NCBI GenBank assembly: GCA_022759365.1
Contig: JAEMPJ010000001.1
Location: forward strand, 1 to 64,000
Direction: 5' to 3'
DNA from: Thermogladius sp.
GTDB lineage: Archaea > Thermoproteota > Thermoprotei_A > Sulfolobales > Desulfurococcaceae
Length of the DNA stretch: 64,000 nucleotides
A program made the position numbers and the translations under genes. The notes under the pieces were generated by a model. That model was not told the origin of the DNA. It was given only the letters and a program-made list of their open reading frames with translations, and did not search any database. Shown in pieces: positions 1 to 8,291 of this stretch (position 1 is its first letter; each line of letters opens with the position of its first letter).

Positions 1-37
1 AACCATATCTAAGAGAGTAGCGTGCTTCCCTGTAAAT

Positions 38-50
38 GTGTTTATAAAAA
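38..50 (+). promoter_or_regulatory. A-box promoter of tRNA-Met
   Basis: A T/A-rich element, TTTATAAAAA at about 41-50, sits roughly 30 nt upstream of the first base of the tRNA at 79. This is the usual spacing of an archaeal TATA box to a tRNA start. Nothing else is recognisable in bases 1-78. Confidence 0.6.
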
Positions 51-78
51 CCTCCCATAGATAATATACTCCATGGGG

Positions 79-190
79 GCCGCCGTAGCTCAGCTCGGCT
101 AGAGCGCCGGACTCATACGGGGTCTGTGGAACCGGGGTTGAAGGCCCAGGGGAGATCCGGTTGTCCCGGGTTCAAATCCCGGCGGCGGCA
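79..190 (+). tRNA. tRNA-Met (CAT), elongator type, with a 37-nt intron
   Basis: The acceptor stem is formed by GCCGCCG (79-85) and CGGCGGC (183-189), followed by discriminator A190. The D stem is GCTC/GAGC (88-91, 102-105), the anticodon stem CCGGA/TCCGG (107-111, 156-160) and the T stem CCGGG/CCCGG (166-170, 178-182) with loop TTCAAAT. The anticodon CAT is at 114-116. An insertion at 118-154 interrupts the anticodon loop just after nucleotide 37, the standard site for archaeal tRNA introns; removing it restores the loop CTCATAA. The G1-C72 pair and the absence of the triple G-C anticodon stem argue against initiator tRNA. tRNA-Ile2, whose C34 is modified to read AUA, also has a CAT gene anticodon and cannot be fully excluded. 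Confidence 0.93.
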
Positions 191-193
191 TCC

Positions 194-958
194 CTACCCC
201 GAGCACTCCAGTGGTTTCTCAACCGACTTAATGTTTAGTTTCCTTGAAACATCGCGTATAACCCGTTCTAGAGTACTGCATGCTGATTTGACGTCGCCCC
301 CGTATGCCACTATGGTTATTTTAACAGGTTTCTCAGCGTGCGTCTTGACGTAAACGTCCTCAAGCCTCCTGAGATCTCTCACAAGCTCGTCAACCTCGGC
401 TTCAACCATGTGATTTGTCACCACAATCGCTCTCATAGAAATCCTCCCTGTGAGGGATTGCAGGAGGGGCTCGACATACCTCTCGAACATCTCTTTCATC
501 TCAACTGGGACTCCGGGGAGGGCGATTACTTTTTTCCCACGCCACTCAACAATGAATCCAGGTGAGACGCCTACGTGGTTTGGAATAGGCTTAGCGCCTG
601 ACGGCATGTACGCTGCTTTAACGTACTTTACAGCATCCTCCCCGTGCCTCTGCTCGATAAGTTTGTAGGCTTCGTTGTTGAACTCGTAGTTTAGACCAAG
701 CGCTCTAGCAATAGCCTGTGAAGTTATATCGTCTTCAGTGAAGCCGAGTCCCCCGGTCGCCACCACTACATCCGAGCACTCCAGGAGGGCCTTCAAACCC
801 CACTCAATCTCACCCGCCTCATCGGGTACAGCAAGGATTCTAGCGACCTCGAAGCCGATCCCAGTGAGCTTCTTCGCAAGCCAGTTAGAGTTGGTGTCCA
901 GCGTAATACCCTTCAGTATCTCGCTACCTACAACCATGATGGAGGCTCTAACCCTCAA
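194..958 (-). CDS. CinA/MoaB-domain protein (NMN deamidase-related)
   Basis: A 254-residue protein matching the N-terminal CinA (molybdopterin-binding, MoCF) domain. An IMVVGSEILKG-like start near residues 7-17, the TLDTNSNWLAKKL segment and VVATGGLGFTEDD near 64-76 form the family's nucleotide or pterin-binding core. The C-terminal PncC-type NMN amidohydrolase domain of bacterial CinA is absent, as is usual in archaea. It overlaps the start of the nadM gene upstream by 11 bp, so the two are cotranslated, which supports a role in NAD or nucleotide housekeeping. Its exact reaction in archaea is not known to me. The 3' end lies 4 bp from the tRNA-Met gene. Confidence 0.85.
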   Translation of the reverse strand: MRVRASIMVVGSEILKGITLDTNSNWLAKKLTGIGFEVARILAVPDEAGEIEWGLKALLECSDVVVATGGLGFTEDDITSQAIARALGLNYEFNNEAYKLIEQRHGEDAVKYVKAAYMPSGAKPIPNHVGVSPGFIVEWRGKKVIALPGVPVEMKEMFERYVEPLLQSLTGRISMRAIVVTNHMVEAEVDELVRDLRRLEDVYVKTHAEKPVKITIVAYGGDVKSACSTLERVIRDVSRKLNIKSVEKPLECSG

Positions 959-1487
959 ACCTCTCCCCCCTCATGCTTACGCCAAGCGAGTAGAGGGCTC
1001 TAACCCTCTCGACTCCACCAATACTCTCTATGAATTCCACCACGGGCTCTGGGACAAGCCTCCTCCAATCGCCACCCTCAGCCATAAGCTTTCTCACAAT
1101 GCTCCCGCTCACACCCTCCACGCGGGGCGTCTCATAGGTTTTCAAGCCGTAGTTCTCGAAAAGTAGCCTGACAAACCTGTTGTTGCTGAAGACTGCTTCA
1201 GCCCTGGGAGCATAGTTCAAGACGTGGCGGGGCCACTCGAAGTTGCTTGGAATATTGTCGACAGGTACAATATAAGCCCTCCTATACAACTCCCCCAGCC
1301 CCCTCTTAATCATCTCAACCCTCTCGCCCGCTGTGAAAGGGTTCTCCATTGTGAAACTGTATTGGGCTGCAGCCACGACCACGACGACCTCGTCGAATAA
1401 CCCGAGTATGTGCTCGATACTTTTCAAGTGGCCTATGTGGAATGGCTGGAATCTACCCACAAACAGGGCTCTTCTCAAAGATGGCAC
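948..1487 (-). CDS. nadM: Nicotinamide-nucleotide adenylyltransferase
   Basis: NadM joins NMN and ATP to make NAD. The archaeal nucleotidyltransferase signature GRFQPFHIGH is at residues 11-20. NPFTAGER follows at 49-56, and GVSGSIVRKLM at 125-135 corresponds to the ISSTxxR-type phosphate-binding motif. The 179-residue length is normal for archaeal NadM. It is the first gene of a two-gene unit with the CinA-domain protein. Nicotinamidase (19.7 kb), nicotinate phosphoribosyltransferase (40.8 kb) and the NADHX repair enzyme (50.6 kb) are in the same window, so most of a nicotinamide salvage route is visible. Confidence 0.95.
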   Translation of the reverse strand: MPSLRRALFVGRFQPFHIGHLKSIEHILGLFDEVVVVVAAAQYSFTMENPFTAGERVEMIKRGLGELYRRAYIVPVDNIPSNFEWPRHVLNYAPRAEAVFSNNRFVRLLFENYGLKTYETPRVEGVSGSIVRKLMAEGGDWRRLVPEPVVEFIESIGGVERVRALYSLGVSMRGERFEG

Positions 1488-1683
1488 CTGTTGTCCTTAA
1501 TATTGAATTGAGAGTATTTCAAAGCAACCTCAACATACTAGGAAGGAAGCCTGGTAGTCGGTGGAGGAAAGGTTGTACACAACATAGCATTCCATCCATG
1601 TACTAGGTATCACACGCCCTCGAGGTATAATAGGGTTTGAGCCCTTGTATTAAAGTGTGGAGAGTTAGTGGCTAGGTTAAGCC

Positions 1684-2865
1684 ATGTCTCTTGAAGGGGT
1701 AGCAGAGCTACCGCTCCACGAGGGTTCCGTCCCCGGTTGGCTACTACGGGTCATGGAGAGGCTCTCCTCCGCCATCCTCAAGATCATGGTTGAAGAGTTC
1801 GGCCCAGACAAGGTTGTCGAGAGGTTCAGCAACCCCCTATGGTTCCAGGCGTTCAGCAATGTCATAGGCATGGATTGGGATAGCAGTGGATCCACAACGG
1901 TTTTGACCGGCGTGTTGAAGAGCGTCACGTGGAGGAACCCCCAGCTAGGAGTCTTAGTCCTGGGCGGGAAGGGGGAGAACGCTAGGAGAACCCCTTTCGA
2001 GATAAGGGAGGCCTCGAGGAAATTCGACCTTGGCGAGGAGCTGGCGCGGGGGCTGGAGAAGTCGTCGAGGCTTGTAGCGAAAGTTGACTCAGCCCTCTTC
2101 CAAGCAGGGTACGCCTTATACCACCACGCGATGTTCCTCTCCGAGACAGGCAGGTGGAGTATCGTGCAACAAGGGATGAACATCGATGAGAAGACGGCTA
2201 GGAGATATCATTGGAGACAACCTACAAACTTCTTCAACAACCCGCACGAGGCAGTGGCAGGCGTCGAGGCTGGGAGGGTGTTGAACATGGTTCACCCAGA
2301 TGCGGAGGGGCTTAGGCGGACGCTGGATGATCTGGCGCGAGAGGGGTTGCAGAAGGTAGCTAGCCTGTACAGCCAAGTCTACAATAATATCAAGGGGCAG
2401 ACCACTCTAAGCCAGTTCACGACTCCCACGGGCTCCGGCGTGGTAGCTAGGGTAAAATATAGGGGTGAAGACATCACTGTCTACCAGCCCCTCCCCCACC
2501 CCTTCGAGGTCTACAAGCTGTTTAAAAATATAGACGTCCTTGTCGAAGGGTTTGAAGACCTAGTCCTAGCCCGAGGCGTTGGGGCGAAGACTATGAGGGC
2601 ATTAGCTTTGATAAGCCATTTAATATACGATGAGCCGCCGAGCTTCAAGGACAGAGTTGACACACCCCTGGACCCATTCGTCTACTCATACGCCATCGGC
2701 GGTAAAGACGGCGTCCCATACAGAGTTAAGAGGAGGGATGCGGAGGAGGTTGTAACCACCCTCGAGGACATAATAGACAGGGCCTCCCTAGGGGAAAAAG
2801 AGAAGCTGGTGGCCTTCAGAAAGCTGAGAGAGCTCAAAATTAAAATTGTTGGAAAGTACATTTAG
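1684..2865 (+). CDS. DUF763 family protein
   Basis: A 393-residue soluble protein of the DUF763 family. The family opening is clear: LPLHEGSVPGWLLRVM near residues 9-24, then NPLWFQAFSNVIGMDWDSSG near 49-68. Family members are common in thermophilic archaea and bacteria; their function is unknown, though the sequence is highly conserved. The ATG at 1684 is preceded by A/T-rich promoter-like elements (TATAATAG near 1624 and TATTAAAG near 1648). It stands alone, divergent from nadM and convergent with the XdhC-like gene. The roughly 195-nt gap upstream holds nothing else recognisable. Confidence 0.85.
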   Translation: MSLEGVAELPLHEGSVPGWLLRVMERLSSAILKIMVEEFGPDKVVERFSNPLWFQAFSNVIGMDWDSSGSTTVLTGVLKSVTWRNPQLGVLVLGGKGENARRTPFEIREASRKFDLGEELARGLEKSSRLVAKVDSALFQAGYALYHHAMFLSETGRWSIVQQGMNIDEKTARRYHWRQPTNFFNNPHEAVAGVEAGRVLNMVHPDAEGLRRTLDDLAREGLQKVASLYSQVYNNIKGQTTLSQFTTPTGSGVVARVKYRGEDITVYQPLPHPFEVYKLFKNIDVLVEGFEDLVLARGVGAKTMRALALISHLIYDEPPSFKDRVDTPLDPFVYSYAIGGKDGVPYRVKRRDAEEVVTTLEDIIDRASLGEKEKLVAFRKLRELKIKIVGKYI

Positions 2866-2941
2866 CAACCACATCCTGCTTGTATGGCGATAACTCGACA
2901 GATCTAACCCATCATCCTCCATCTAAGGCTTAAAACCATCT

Positions 2942-2983
2942 TGGAAGTAGGTTTGGATGATCTATCTCCGTGAACTACTTCCA
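2942..2983. other. 9-bp perfect hairpin between convergent genes
   Basis: TGGAAGTAG (2942-2950) and CTACTTCCA (2975-2983) form a perfect 9-bp inverted repeat with a 24-nt loop. It sits in the 244-nt gap between the 3' ends of the DUF763 gene and the XdhC-like gene. It may mark 3' ends of both transcripts or be chance; no T-run follows directly. The rest of the gap shows nothing I recognise. Confidence 0.3.
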
Positions 2984-3109
2984 CGCCACACACCGTAAGA
3001 GGGGCTTGAGCACTGTAGCTGTCGACTACCCAGGGGTTGTCTAGCTCTGCTTGTCTTCCAGCGGCATAGATTCAATCAGATTTAAACGTTTGGTTGAAGG
3101 TACAGCCGC

Positions 3110-3952
3110 CTATTTGATTAAAACACTCGCGATACTCATGGACTTCACGGGTGTCGAACACGATTTTCTAACGCATATAACCTCGGCTAGTATGCTTACA
3201 GCGATCTCCTCCGGCGTGTCGCTACCTATGTCCAAGCCAGCCGGCATGTGCAACCTGTCTTTGTAGTCTGATAGATTGAAGTTCTCCTCTAGGAGTCTCT
3301 TCAGCATCCAGGCACACCTGTTACGGCTACATAAAGCCCAGATGTGCCCTGGGAACTTCAACTCGATAAGCTTCCTGAGAACCCTGTAGTCGGTCTCAAC
3401 CTCGCCGTAGGCTATTACAAACACGTCGGTTTTCACGTACTGGAGTTTGCCGACCTCCTCCTCAAGGTTTCCAACTATAACCTTCTCCGCGTAAGGGTAT
3501 CTCTGCGGGTTCGCCAGCTCCTGTTTATCATCGATCACTATGACCCTGAAGCCGAGTATGTTGGCTATATCCGCTATAGGCTTCCCGACATTGCCCCCAC
3601 CCGCCAGAATCAGGCGCGGGGACGGCTGGATCACGTTTATGAAGGCCTCTACGACGCCCCCGCACAACTGGTTTGTGGGTATAGCGTCTTTCGGTATGTT
3701 ATCCCTCCTGAGAGCCAGCTTCAACAGCCTTGGCTTACCCTCCTTAAGAGCTTTCAAGGCCTCCGAGTATAGAATGGCCTCTAGGCTTCCACCGCCTATG
3801 GTACCGTACTTCAAGCCGTCCTCCGTCACAATCATCTGGGCGCCTAAGTCCCTCGGCCCGCTACCCTCCTTTGAGACAATGGTGACAACCGCGACAACCT
3901 TATTCCTCGATAACTCCTCGACAATTTTATTATAAAGGAATTCAGGCCTCAA
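3110..3952 (-). CDS. XdhC/CoxF family protein
   Basis: A 280-residue XdhC-type protein. The N-terminal XdhC domain shows KEGSGPRDLGAQMIV and YGTIGGGSLEA, with LCGG near residue 97. The C-terminal Rossmann-like half carries ILAGGGNVGKPIADIA near 115-130. Family members assist maturation of molybdenum hydroxylases such as xanthine or CO dehydrogenase by handling the molybdenum cofactor. No hydroxylase subunit is visible in this window, so its client is unknown. The stop lies in a convergent gap; the upstream gene overlaps its start by 11 bp. Confidence 0.82.
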   Translation of the reverse strand: MRPEFLYNKIVEELSRNKVVAVVTIVSKEGSGPRDLGAQMIVTEDGLKYGTIGGGSLEAILYSEALKALKEGKPRLLKLALRRDNIPKDAIPTNQLCGGVVEAFINVIQPSPRLILAGGGNVGKPIADIANILGFRVIVIDDKQELANPQRYPYAEKVIVGNLEEEVGKLQYVKTDVFVIAYGEVETDYRVLRKLIELKFPGHIWALCSRNRCAWMLKRLLEENFNLSDYKDRLHMPAGLDIGSDTPEEIAVSILAEVICVRKSCSTPVKSMSIASVLIK

Positions 3953-4217
3953 TCTTCTCCTCCTCTACAACTTTTACCCCGCGCATCGATAGAAGCCTTT
4001 TAATAATCCTTTGATCGCTTTCGTTCAAATCCTTCGAGAGCTTGATGATGACGTGAAAGCCTCCCTGCCCTATAATAGGCGTCCCCTCGAAGAAATACGT
4101 GGGCTGGTAGTCACCTGAGACCAATATCGGGTTAATTTCGTTGAGGATGTCCTGGATATCCCAGTGGGAGTAGGCCTCCTGGATTATCAAGCTCCTCTTA
4201 CTTATTCTCGCGATCAT
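3942..4217 (-). CDS. Hypothetical protein
   Basis: A small soluble protein of 91 residues that I do not recognise. The open frame extends upstream to 4289 (115 residues), but an A-box TTTAAATA on the minus strand (about 4238-4245) lies inside that extension and 26 nt before the ATG at 4217. A leaderless start there is therefore preferred. The sequence has mixed alpha/beta character with a basic N-terminus. It overlaps the 5' end of the XdhC-like gene and is probably cotranscribed with it. A function tied to molybdenum enzymes is only a contextual guess. Confidence 0.6.
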   Translation of the reverse strand: MIARISKRSLIIQEAYSHWDIQDILNEINPILVSGDYQPTYFFEGTPIIGQGGFHVIIKLSKDLNESDQRIIKRLLSMRGVKVVEEEKIEA

Positions 4218-4298
4218 TCCGCTCACTCGCCAGTATTTAAAGGAGTACCCCCTATAAATCCTGATATCCAGTAGAGGCTTCCTATACAAGTGGTTTGA

Positions 4299-5447
4299 AT
4301 GAGGGCTGCTGTGGCATTCCTCGCGTCGATTTCATTAATGGTCGCGATGATGCTTGCAGGCTTTAAACCCTACATTGTTGTACTCGCATCCCTCCTCCTA
4401 TTCTCGGGAGTAGTTTTCGGGCTGAGCTCCCCGTTAGTGTTCTATGGGGCTCTCAACTCGAGTTTTATAACCACGCTGGGCTCGCTTGCCGCAGCCATGT
4501 ACCTTGCCGAGCTTTTCAGGGAGAACATTCATTCGAGGGAGGCTGTTGAGTCCCTTGAGTCAGTCGACCCCAGGCTGGCGGGCGCGTCTATACCTGCTCT
4601 CGTAGGCCTGCTACCAATGCCCGGTGGAGCATATGTCTCCGCCACTCTAGTGGACAGTGTTTACGAGAAGACTAATATGAAGCCGGAGGAGAAGACCTTC
4701 CTGAATTTCTGGTTTAGGCACATTTGGATTACCGTCTGGCCCCTCTACCAGGGCGTGTTAATAGCATCATATATCACAGGGATGGATGTCAGGGATATAG
4801 CCTGGGTGAATATGCCAATTATGCTAGCGAGCATTCTCGCGGGCCTACCTTTCCTGTTCTCCTTCATAGCTAGTAGACGTGAGAGCGAGCGTAAGAGTCT
4901 ACGCAAACTAGTCCACTTATGGCCCTTCGGCTTAATCGCCCTATTAAACCTCGGCTTAAACCTCAACGTCTTCGCCTCGGTTATAGCCACTATAGCAGTC
5001 TACACGGTTGTCTACAAGCCAAGCCCCCGCTCCCATTTGAACGCATTGAAATACAGCTTAAACCCCTCGATACTCACCCTAATAGGAGTCAGTCTCATCT
5101 ACGGCCACGCGATCTCGGTAAGCGGGTTGGCGAGCCAGCTCGGCGCTTTCCTGAGGCCTGTCGAAGCATCCCTCTTCGCTGTGACCGCCCTCATAGTTGT
5201 TGCCACAGGGTTTGAATTCACCTTCAGCGCCATCGCCTTCCCTGTCTTCAAACCATTCTTAAACCCGGGTAACACGTTCTATGGTTTCCTAGGCGGCTTC
5301 ACAGGCAGCATGCTGAGCCCAGTCCACGCGTGCCTAGTGCTCTCAGCAGACTACTTTAAAGCCGATTTGAAAAAAGTCTACAAGTACCTAGCCCCAGCTA
5401 CATTAACCGCGATTGCGATAAGCCTCACCCTGAGAATATTAGTATAA
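4299..5447 (+). CDS. DUF401 family integral membrane permease
   Basis: A 382-residue membrane protein with roughly ten hydrophobic segments from end to end. GLLPMPGGAYVSA near residues 103-115 and NFWFRHIWITVWPLY near 136-150 are the hallmark motifs of the DUF401 family, which belongs to the ion-transporter superfamily of twelve-helix-type carriers such as GntP and Dcu proteins. The substrate is unknown. It is divergent from the short gene upstream; CTATAAAT near 4250 could be its A-box, giving a short leader to ATG 4299. It appears to be a single-gene unit. Confidence 0.78.
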   Translation: MRAAVAFLASISLMVAMMLAGFKPYIVVLASLLLFSGVVFGLSSPLVFYGALNSSFITTLGSLAAAMYLAELFRENIHSREAVESLESVDPRLAGASIPALVGLLPMPGGAYVSATLVDSVYEKTNMKPEEKTFLNFWFRHIWITVWPLYQGVLIASYITGMDVRDIAWVNMPIMLASILAGLPFLFSFIASRRESERKSLRKLVHLWPFGLIALLNLGLNLNVFASVIATIAVYTVVYKPSPRSHLNALKYSLNPSILTLIGVSLIYGHAISVSGLASQLGAFLRPVEASLFAVTALIVVATGFEFTFSAIAFPVFKPFLNPGNTFYGFLGGFTGSMLSPVHACLVLSADYFKADLKKVYKYLAPATLTAIAISLTLRILV

Positions 5448-5855
5448 ACAAGAGTTATGCTGGAAAATAACGCAAAATGCTCCCTTCTAAAGCGTTAAGG
5501 ACGCTGGTTGTCCACATTAGATGAGGAAATTTTCGCTGGGAGGGCACTTTCATGAAGATCCCCAACCCACGGGGAGCGCGGAGGGGACGGTGAGCTTTAT
5601 TAAACGTGCACCCTCAGGCTGATGCTAATGCCTCAACCCTCTTCCTAGCTAGACTTGCCTGGAGGGGTGTAGCATCGTTGCAGAGGGTTGAGCCCGCTAG
5701 CCTAAGCCAAATCCAGTAGCTACTCTTGTTTTTGAACCTCCTATACCTCGCCGTGTCTAGTACACCGAGTAGAAAATCCCCATTCGATCTGTTTAAAAGG
5801 AAACGGGTAGAGATAAATTAGCCCTCAAATCTATGTTAGGTTAAAGGGGGTTTAA
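5448..5855. other. 408-nt gap without a clear gene
   Basis: This is the only stretch over 300 nt without a convincing coding gene. It holds a promoter-like element CTTTATTAAACG at 5594-5603, an 11-bp hairpin at 5632-5692 and a T-rich stretch at about 5729-5735, described as a candidate RNA below. On the minus strand 5614-5817 is free of stops for 67 codons but contains no ATG, GTG or TTG codon, so I do not call it a gene. The last 30 nt carry the ribosome-binding site of the MoxR gene. Confidence 0.5.
5625..5735 (+). ncRNA. Candidate structured RNA with an 11-bp stem
   Basis: CTCAACCCTCT (5632-5642) pairs perfectly with AGAGGGTTGAG (5682-5692) around a 39-nt insert that can form a further GCTA/TAGC helix (48-51 with 70-73 of the 5600s). 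An A-box CTTTATTAAACG at 5594-5603 would place a transcript start near 5625, seven bases before the stem. A T-run near 5729-5735 could end it. I see no ACA box just after the stem, so it is not a standard H/ACA guide, and no SRP or RNase P consensus is present. The extent and strand are inferred. Confidence 0.35.
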
Positions 5856-6998
5856 GTGAGCAGTGTTCAGCAACTTTTAGAGAAGGCAAGGCTGTTTGTC
5901 AAAGAGCTATCGAAGCCTTTCGTGGGCCGAGAAGAAGAAGCTTTAGTCCTCGGGCTGGCAATACTTACAGGCGAGCACGCCATACTCATAGGGGAGCCGG
6001 GGACAGCGAAGTCCGCGCTAGCCCGGAGGGCTGCGGAGCTGATTAACGCAAGGTTCTTCAAGTACCTTCTAACCAGGTTCACAGAGCCCGACGAGCTGTT
6101 TGGCCCGATAGACATCAACGCCCTGAAGCAGGGGAAGTATGTTAGGATAACCAGCAACAAGCTGCCGGAGGCCGAGATCGCTTTCATAGATGAGATATTC
6201 AACGCTAACTCGGCTATACTCAACACCCTCCTGACACTCATGAACGAGAGGGTAATATACGACGGCTACAGCGAGATCAAAGTCCCGTTGTGGGCCCTCA
6301 TATCCGCTTCAAACAGCGTCCCAGACGAGCCGGAACTCCAGGCTCTCTACGACAGGTTCCTGTTCAGGCATTTCGTTAAACCTGTTGAGGAGGACAAGTG
6401 GAGTAGCCTCTTAGACGCTGCCTGGGAGATTGAAGTAAAAGGGTATAGTGCGGCAAAGCCCATTCTAACAATGGATGAGATAAGGGAGTTAAACAAGTTT
6501 GTCCTCTCGGTCGACGTTAAGAGCATTAAAGACAAGGCCCTGAAGCTATTCGCTATCTTCGAGGATCAAGGCATTCATTTAACAGATAGGAGGAAAGGGA
6601 AGAGCTTGAAGGCGCTGGCCGCAATGGCCGTCCTCAATGGTAGGATGATGGTTGTTGAAGAGGACTTGATGGCTTTAAAGTACGTTGTAGCCAGGGATAA
6701 GGAAGAGTACGATAAAATCTACGGTATTCTCCTGGAGGAGGTGAAGGCAAGCGAGAAATTCATGAAGGAGCTTTCCGAGATCGAGAACAATGTTAGAGAG
6801 GTCTTCAGGTACATCAGCAAGCTCTCAGACCTTGACCCTAGGCTCGTAGACTACTTGAGGAGCTTTGAGTCCGTGAGAGAGCGCGTGAAGAGGCTCTCCG
6901 AGGAGACCGGTGATCAGCAGGTTAGGGAGAAAGCCGCGAGAGTCCTCGAGGAGGTTGACGAGTTGATCGAAGTCATTAAGAGGAAGCTCTCACTGTAG
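5856..6998 (+). CDS. MoxR-family AAA+ ATPase
   Basis: A 380-residue AAA+ ATPase of the MoxR/RavA group. Walker A GEPGTAKS is at residues 46-53, Walker B IAFIDEIF at 108-115, and MNERVIYDG follows as in MoxR proteins. A lid domain and a C-terminal charged helical tail (about 290-380) complete it. MoxR ATPases act as chaperones for assembly of metalloenzymes or membrane complexes together with VWA proteins. The next gene is such a partner, 6-9 bp downstream. It starts at GTG 5856 with AAAGGGGG upstream at 5843-5850. Its target complex is not visible here. Confidence 0.9.
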   Translation: MSSVQQLLEKARLFVKELSKPFVGREEEALVLGLAILTGEHAILIGEPGTAKSALARRAAELINARFFKYLLTRFTEPDELFGPIDINALKQGKYVRITSNKLPEAEIAFIDEIFNANSAILNTLLTLMNERVIYDGYSEIKVPLWALISASNSVPDEPELQALYDRFLFRHFVKPVEEDKWSSLLDAAWEIEVKGYSAAKPILTMDEIRELNKFVLSVDVKSIKDKALKLFAIFEDQGIHLTDRRKGKSLKALAAMAVLNGRMMVVEEDLMALKYVVARDKEEYDKIYGILLEEVKASEKFMKELSEIENNVREVFRYISKLSDLDPRLVDYLRSFESVRERVKRLSEETGDQQVREKAARVLEEVDELIEVIKRKLSL

Positions 6999-7007
6999 TG
7001 ACCTTTG

Positions 7008-8285
7008 ATGAGGAAGGGCGTTTTACTGGGCATAAACTACGATGACCCGGTGGTTAAATATAGGGGTTTGAAGGTAAGCAGGCTTATCACTCTCATCCAC
7101 GGTAAAAAACCGGAGGGGATAAACGAGGTTTTAAGCGCTGATTTATTCTACTCTTTCTATCTCCCAGCCCCCTTAGTGAGGGATGACGTTGAGCCCGGCC
7201 TCGAGACTTTCCTCGCGATTGTGAAAGGCTTATTCAGCTCGCGTAGGTTCAGCGAGATCAGGGGCAAGACTATACTTGACCCCTTCATAAGCTCGATCGC
7301 CGCCTCAGTCTTCGCAGCGGAGCTCGCCAAAGCCAGGGAGGAGGCCAGCAGGGGCTTTACAACCGGGGAGAGAAGTGATGAAAGCGAGGCTGAGATTAAG
7401 AAGAGCGTTGAGAAAGCAGTTGAGGCGACGGCTAGGATCGTGGACAATGTGAAAGCCCTGAAGAAGATAGCTGAAGGAGACCAGCCAGGATCGTCCAGCC
7501 TTTACGAGCTCGAGGAGTACTCGATGGATTTGCTGAGGCTCGCTAAAAACCTAGATGTCGCGAAGATACTCGAGTTGATTAAAGGGTTGAAGCCCTGGAT
7601 GCTCACCGCTGTCCAAGAAAAATACAGGTTCAAGAGGGGGGAGTATGATGGCTACGAGCTTGGAGGCGATGTCGAGAGGCTTGTCTCATCAAACCTCGCG
7701 CTACCTGAGGAATTGTTTGACTTAAGGTACGTGGGGAAGAGACTACTATTGTTCAGGAAAGTGCTAGCAAAGGGTAGGGGGCCGGTGTACGTTCTACTCG
7801 ACAAGAGCGGGAGTATGGAGGGTGTCAAGATGACTTGGGCGAAGGCTGTCGCCATAGCGATGTTCATGAAGGCGAGCAGGGAATTCAGGGACTTCTACCT
7901 GAGGTTTTTCGACAGCATAACATACCCTCTCGTGAAAATAGAAGGCAAGCTTAGAGCAAAAAAAGCTATGAAGATGATCGACTACATTGCGAGCGTTAAG
8001 GGGAGTGGCGGGACAGACATAACGAGGGCGATAATAACCGCGACAGCAGACTTGAAGTCTGATCAAGCCAGAGACGTCTCGGACATAATTTTGATAACAG
8101 ACGGCATAGACAGGATCGCAGAGCAACAGATACAATACGGTTTGAAGAAGGCTAAAGCTAGGCTTATAACAATCATGGTTGGCGGCGAGAACAAGAGTTT
8201 GAGGAAAGTCTCATTCAAGTATTTCAGAGTCGAAAAATTCACCACGAAAGACATGCTCTCTGTGATAGACTCCTTCCCAGGCTAG
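7008..8285 (+). CDS. VWA-domain protein, MoxR partner
   Basis: A von Willebrand factor A protein of 425 residues. The MIDAS metal-binding triad is intact: DKSGSM (about 265-270), GGTDIT (about 335) and TDGID (about 366). The N-terminal 250 residues are helical, as in CoxE/ViaA proteins. ATG 7008 is chosen over the TTG codon just before it. With the MoxR ATPase it forms a RavA-ViaA-like pair; such pairs use ATP-driven remodelling to insert cofactors or mature complexes. It has no membrane segment, so it is cytosolic. Confidence 0.88.
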   Translation: MRKGVLLGINYDDPVVKYRGLKVSRLITLIHGKKPEGINEVLSADLFYSFYLPAPLVRDDVEPGLETFLAIVKGLFSSRRFSEIRGKTILDPFISSIAASVFAAELAKAREEASRGFTTGERSDESEAEIKKSVEKAVEATARIVDNVKALKKIAEGDQPGSSSLYELEEYSMDLLRLAKNLDVAKILELIKGLKPWMLTAVQEKYRFKRGEYDGYELGGDVERLVSSNLALPEELFDLRYVGKRLLLFRKVLAKGRGPVYVLLDKSGSMEGVKMTWAKAVAIAMFMKASREFRDFYLRFFDSITYPLVKIEGKLRAKKAMKMIDYIASVKGSGGTDITRAIITATADLKSDQARDVSDIILITDGIDRIAEQQIQYGLKKAKARLITIMVGGENKSLRKVSFKYFRVEKFTTKDMLSVIDSFPG

Positions 8286-8291
8286 GCGAAG

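Noticed and set aside
738-1166. Long plus-strand frame (142 codons) antisense to the CinA and nadM genes
   Set aside because: It lies fully within two well-supported genes on the other strand and has low-complexity Ser/Pro/His composition.
2866-3109. C/D-box RNA on the minus strand near 2910 (GGATGATGG)
   Set aside because: No D box or C'/D' pair follows at a usable distance.
3344-3935. Two long plus-strand frames opposite the XdhC-like gene
   Set aside because: Both are shadows of a gene with clear family motifs.
5448-5735. Possible SRP RNA or RNase P RNA
   Set aside because: The gap is of a suitable size, but none of the conserved sequence elements of either RNA could be found.
5614-5817. 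Stop-free minus-strand frame of 67 codons in the large gap
   Set aside because: It contains no ATG, GTG or TTG codon and overlaps the hairpin; I treat it as chance or a remnant.
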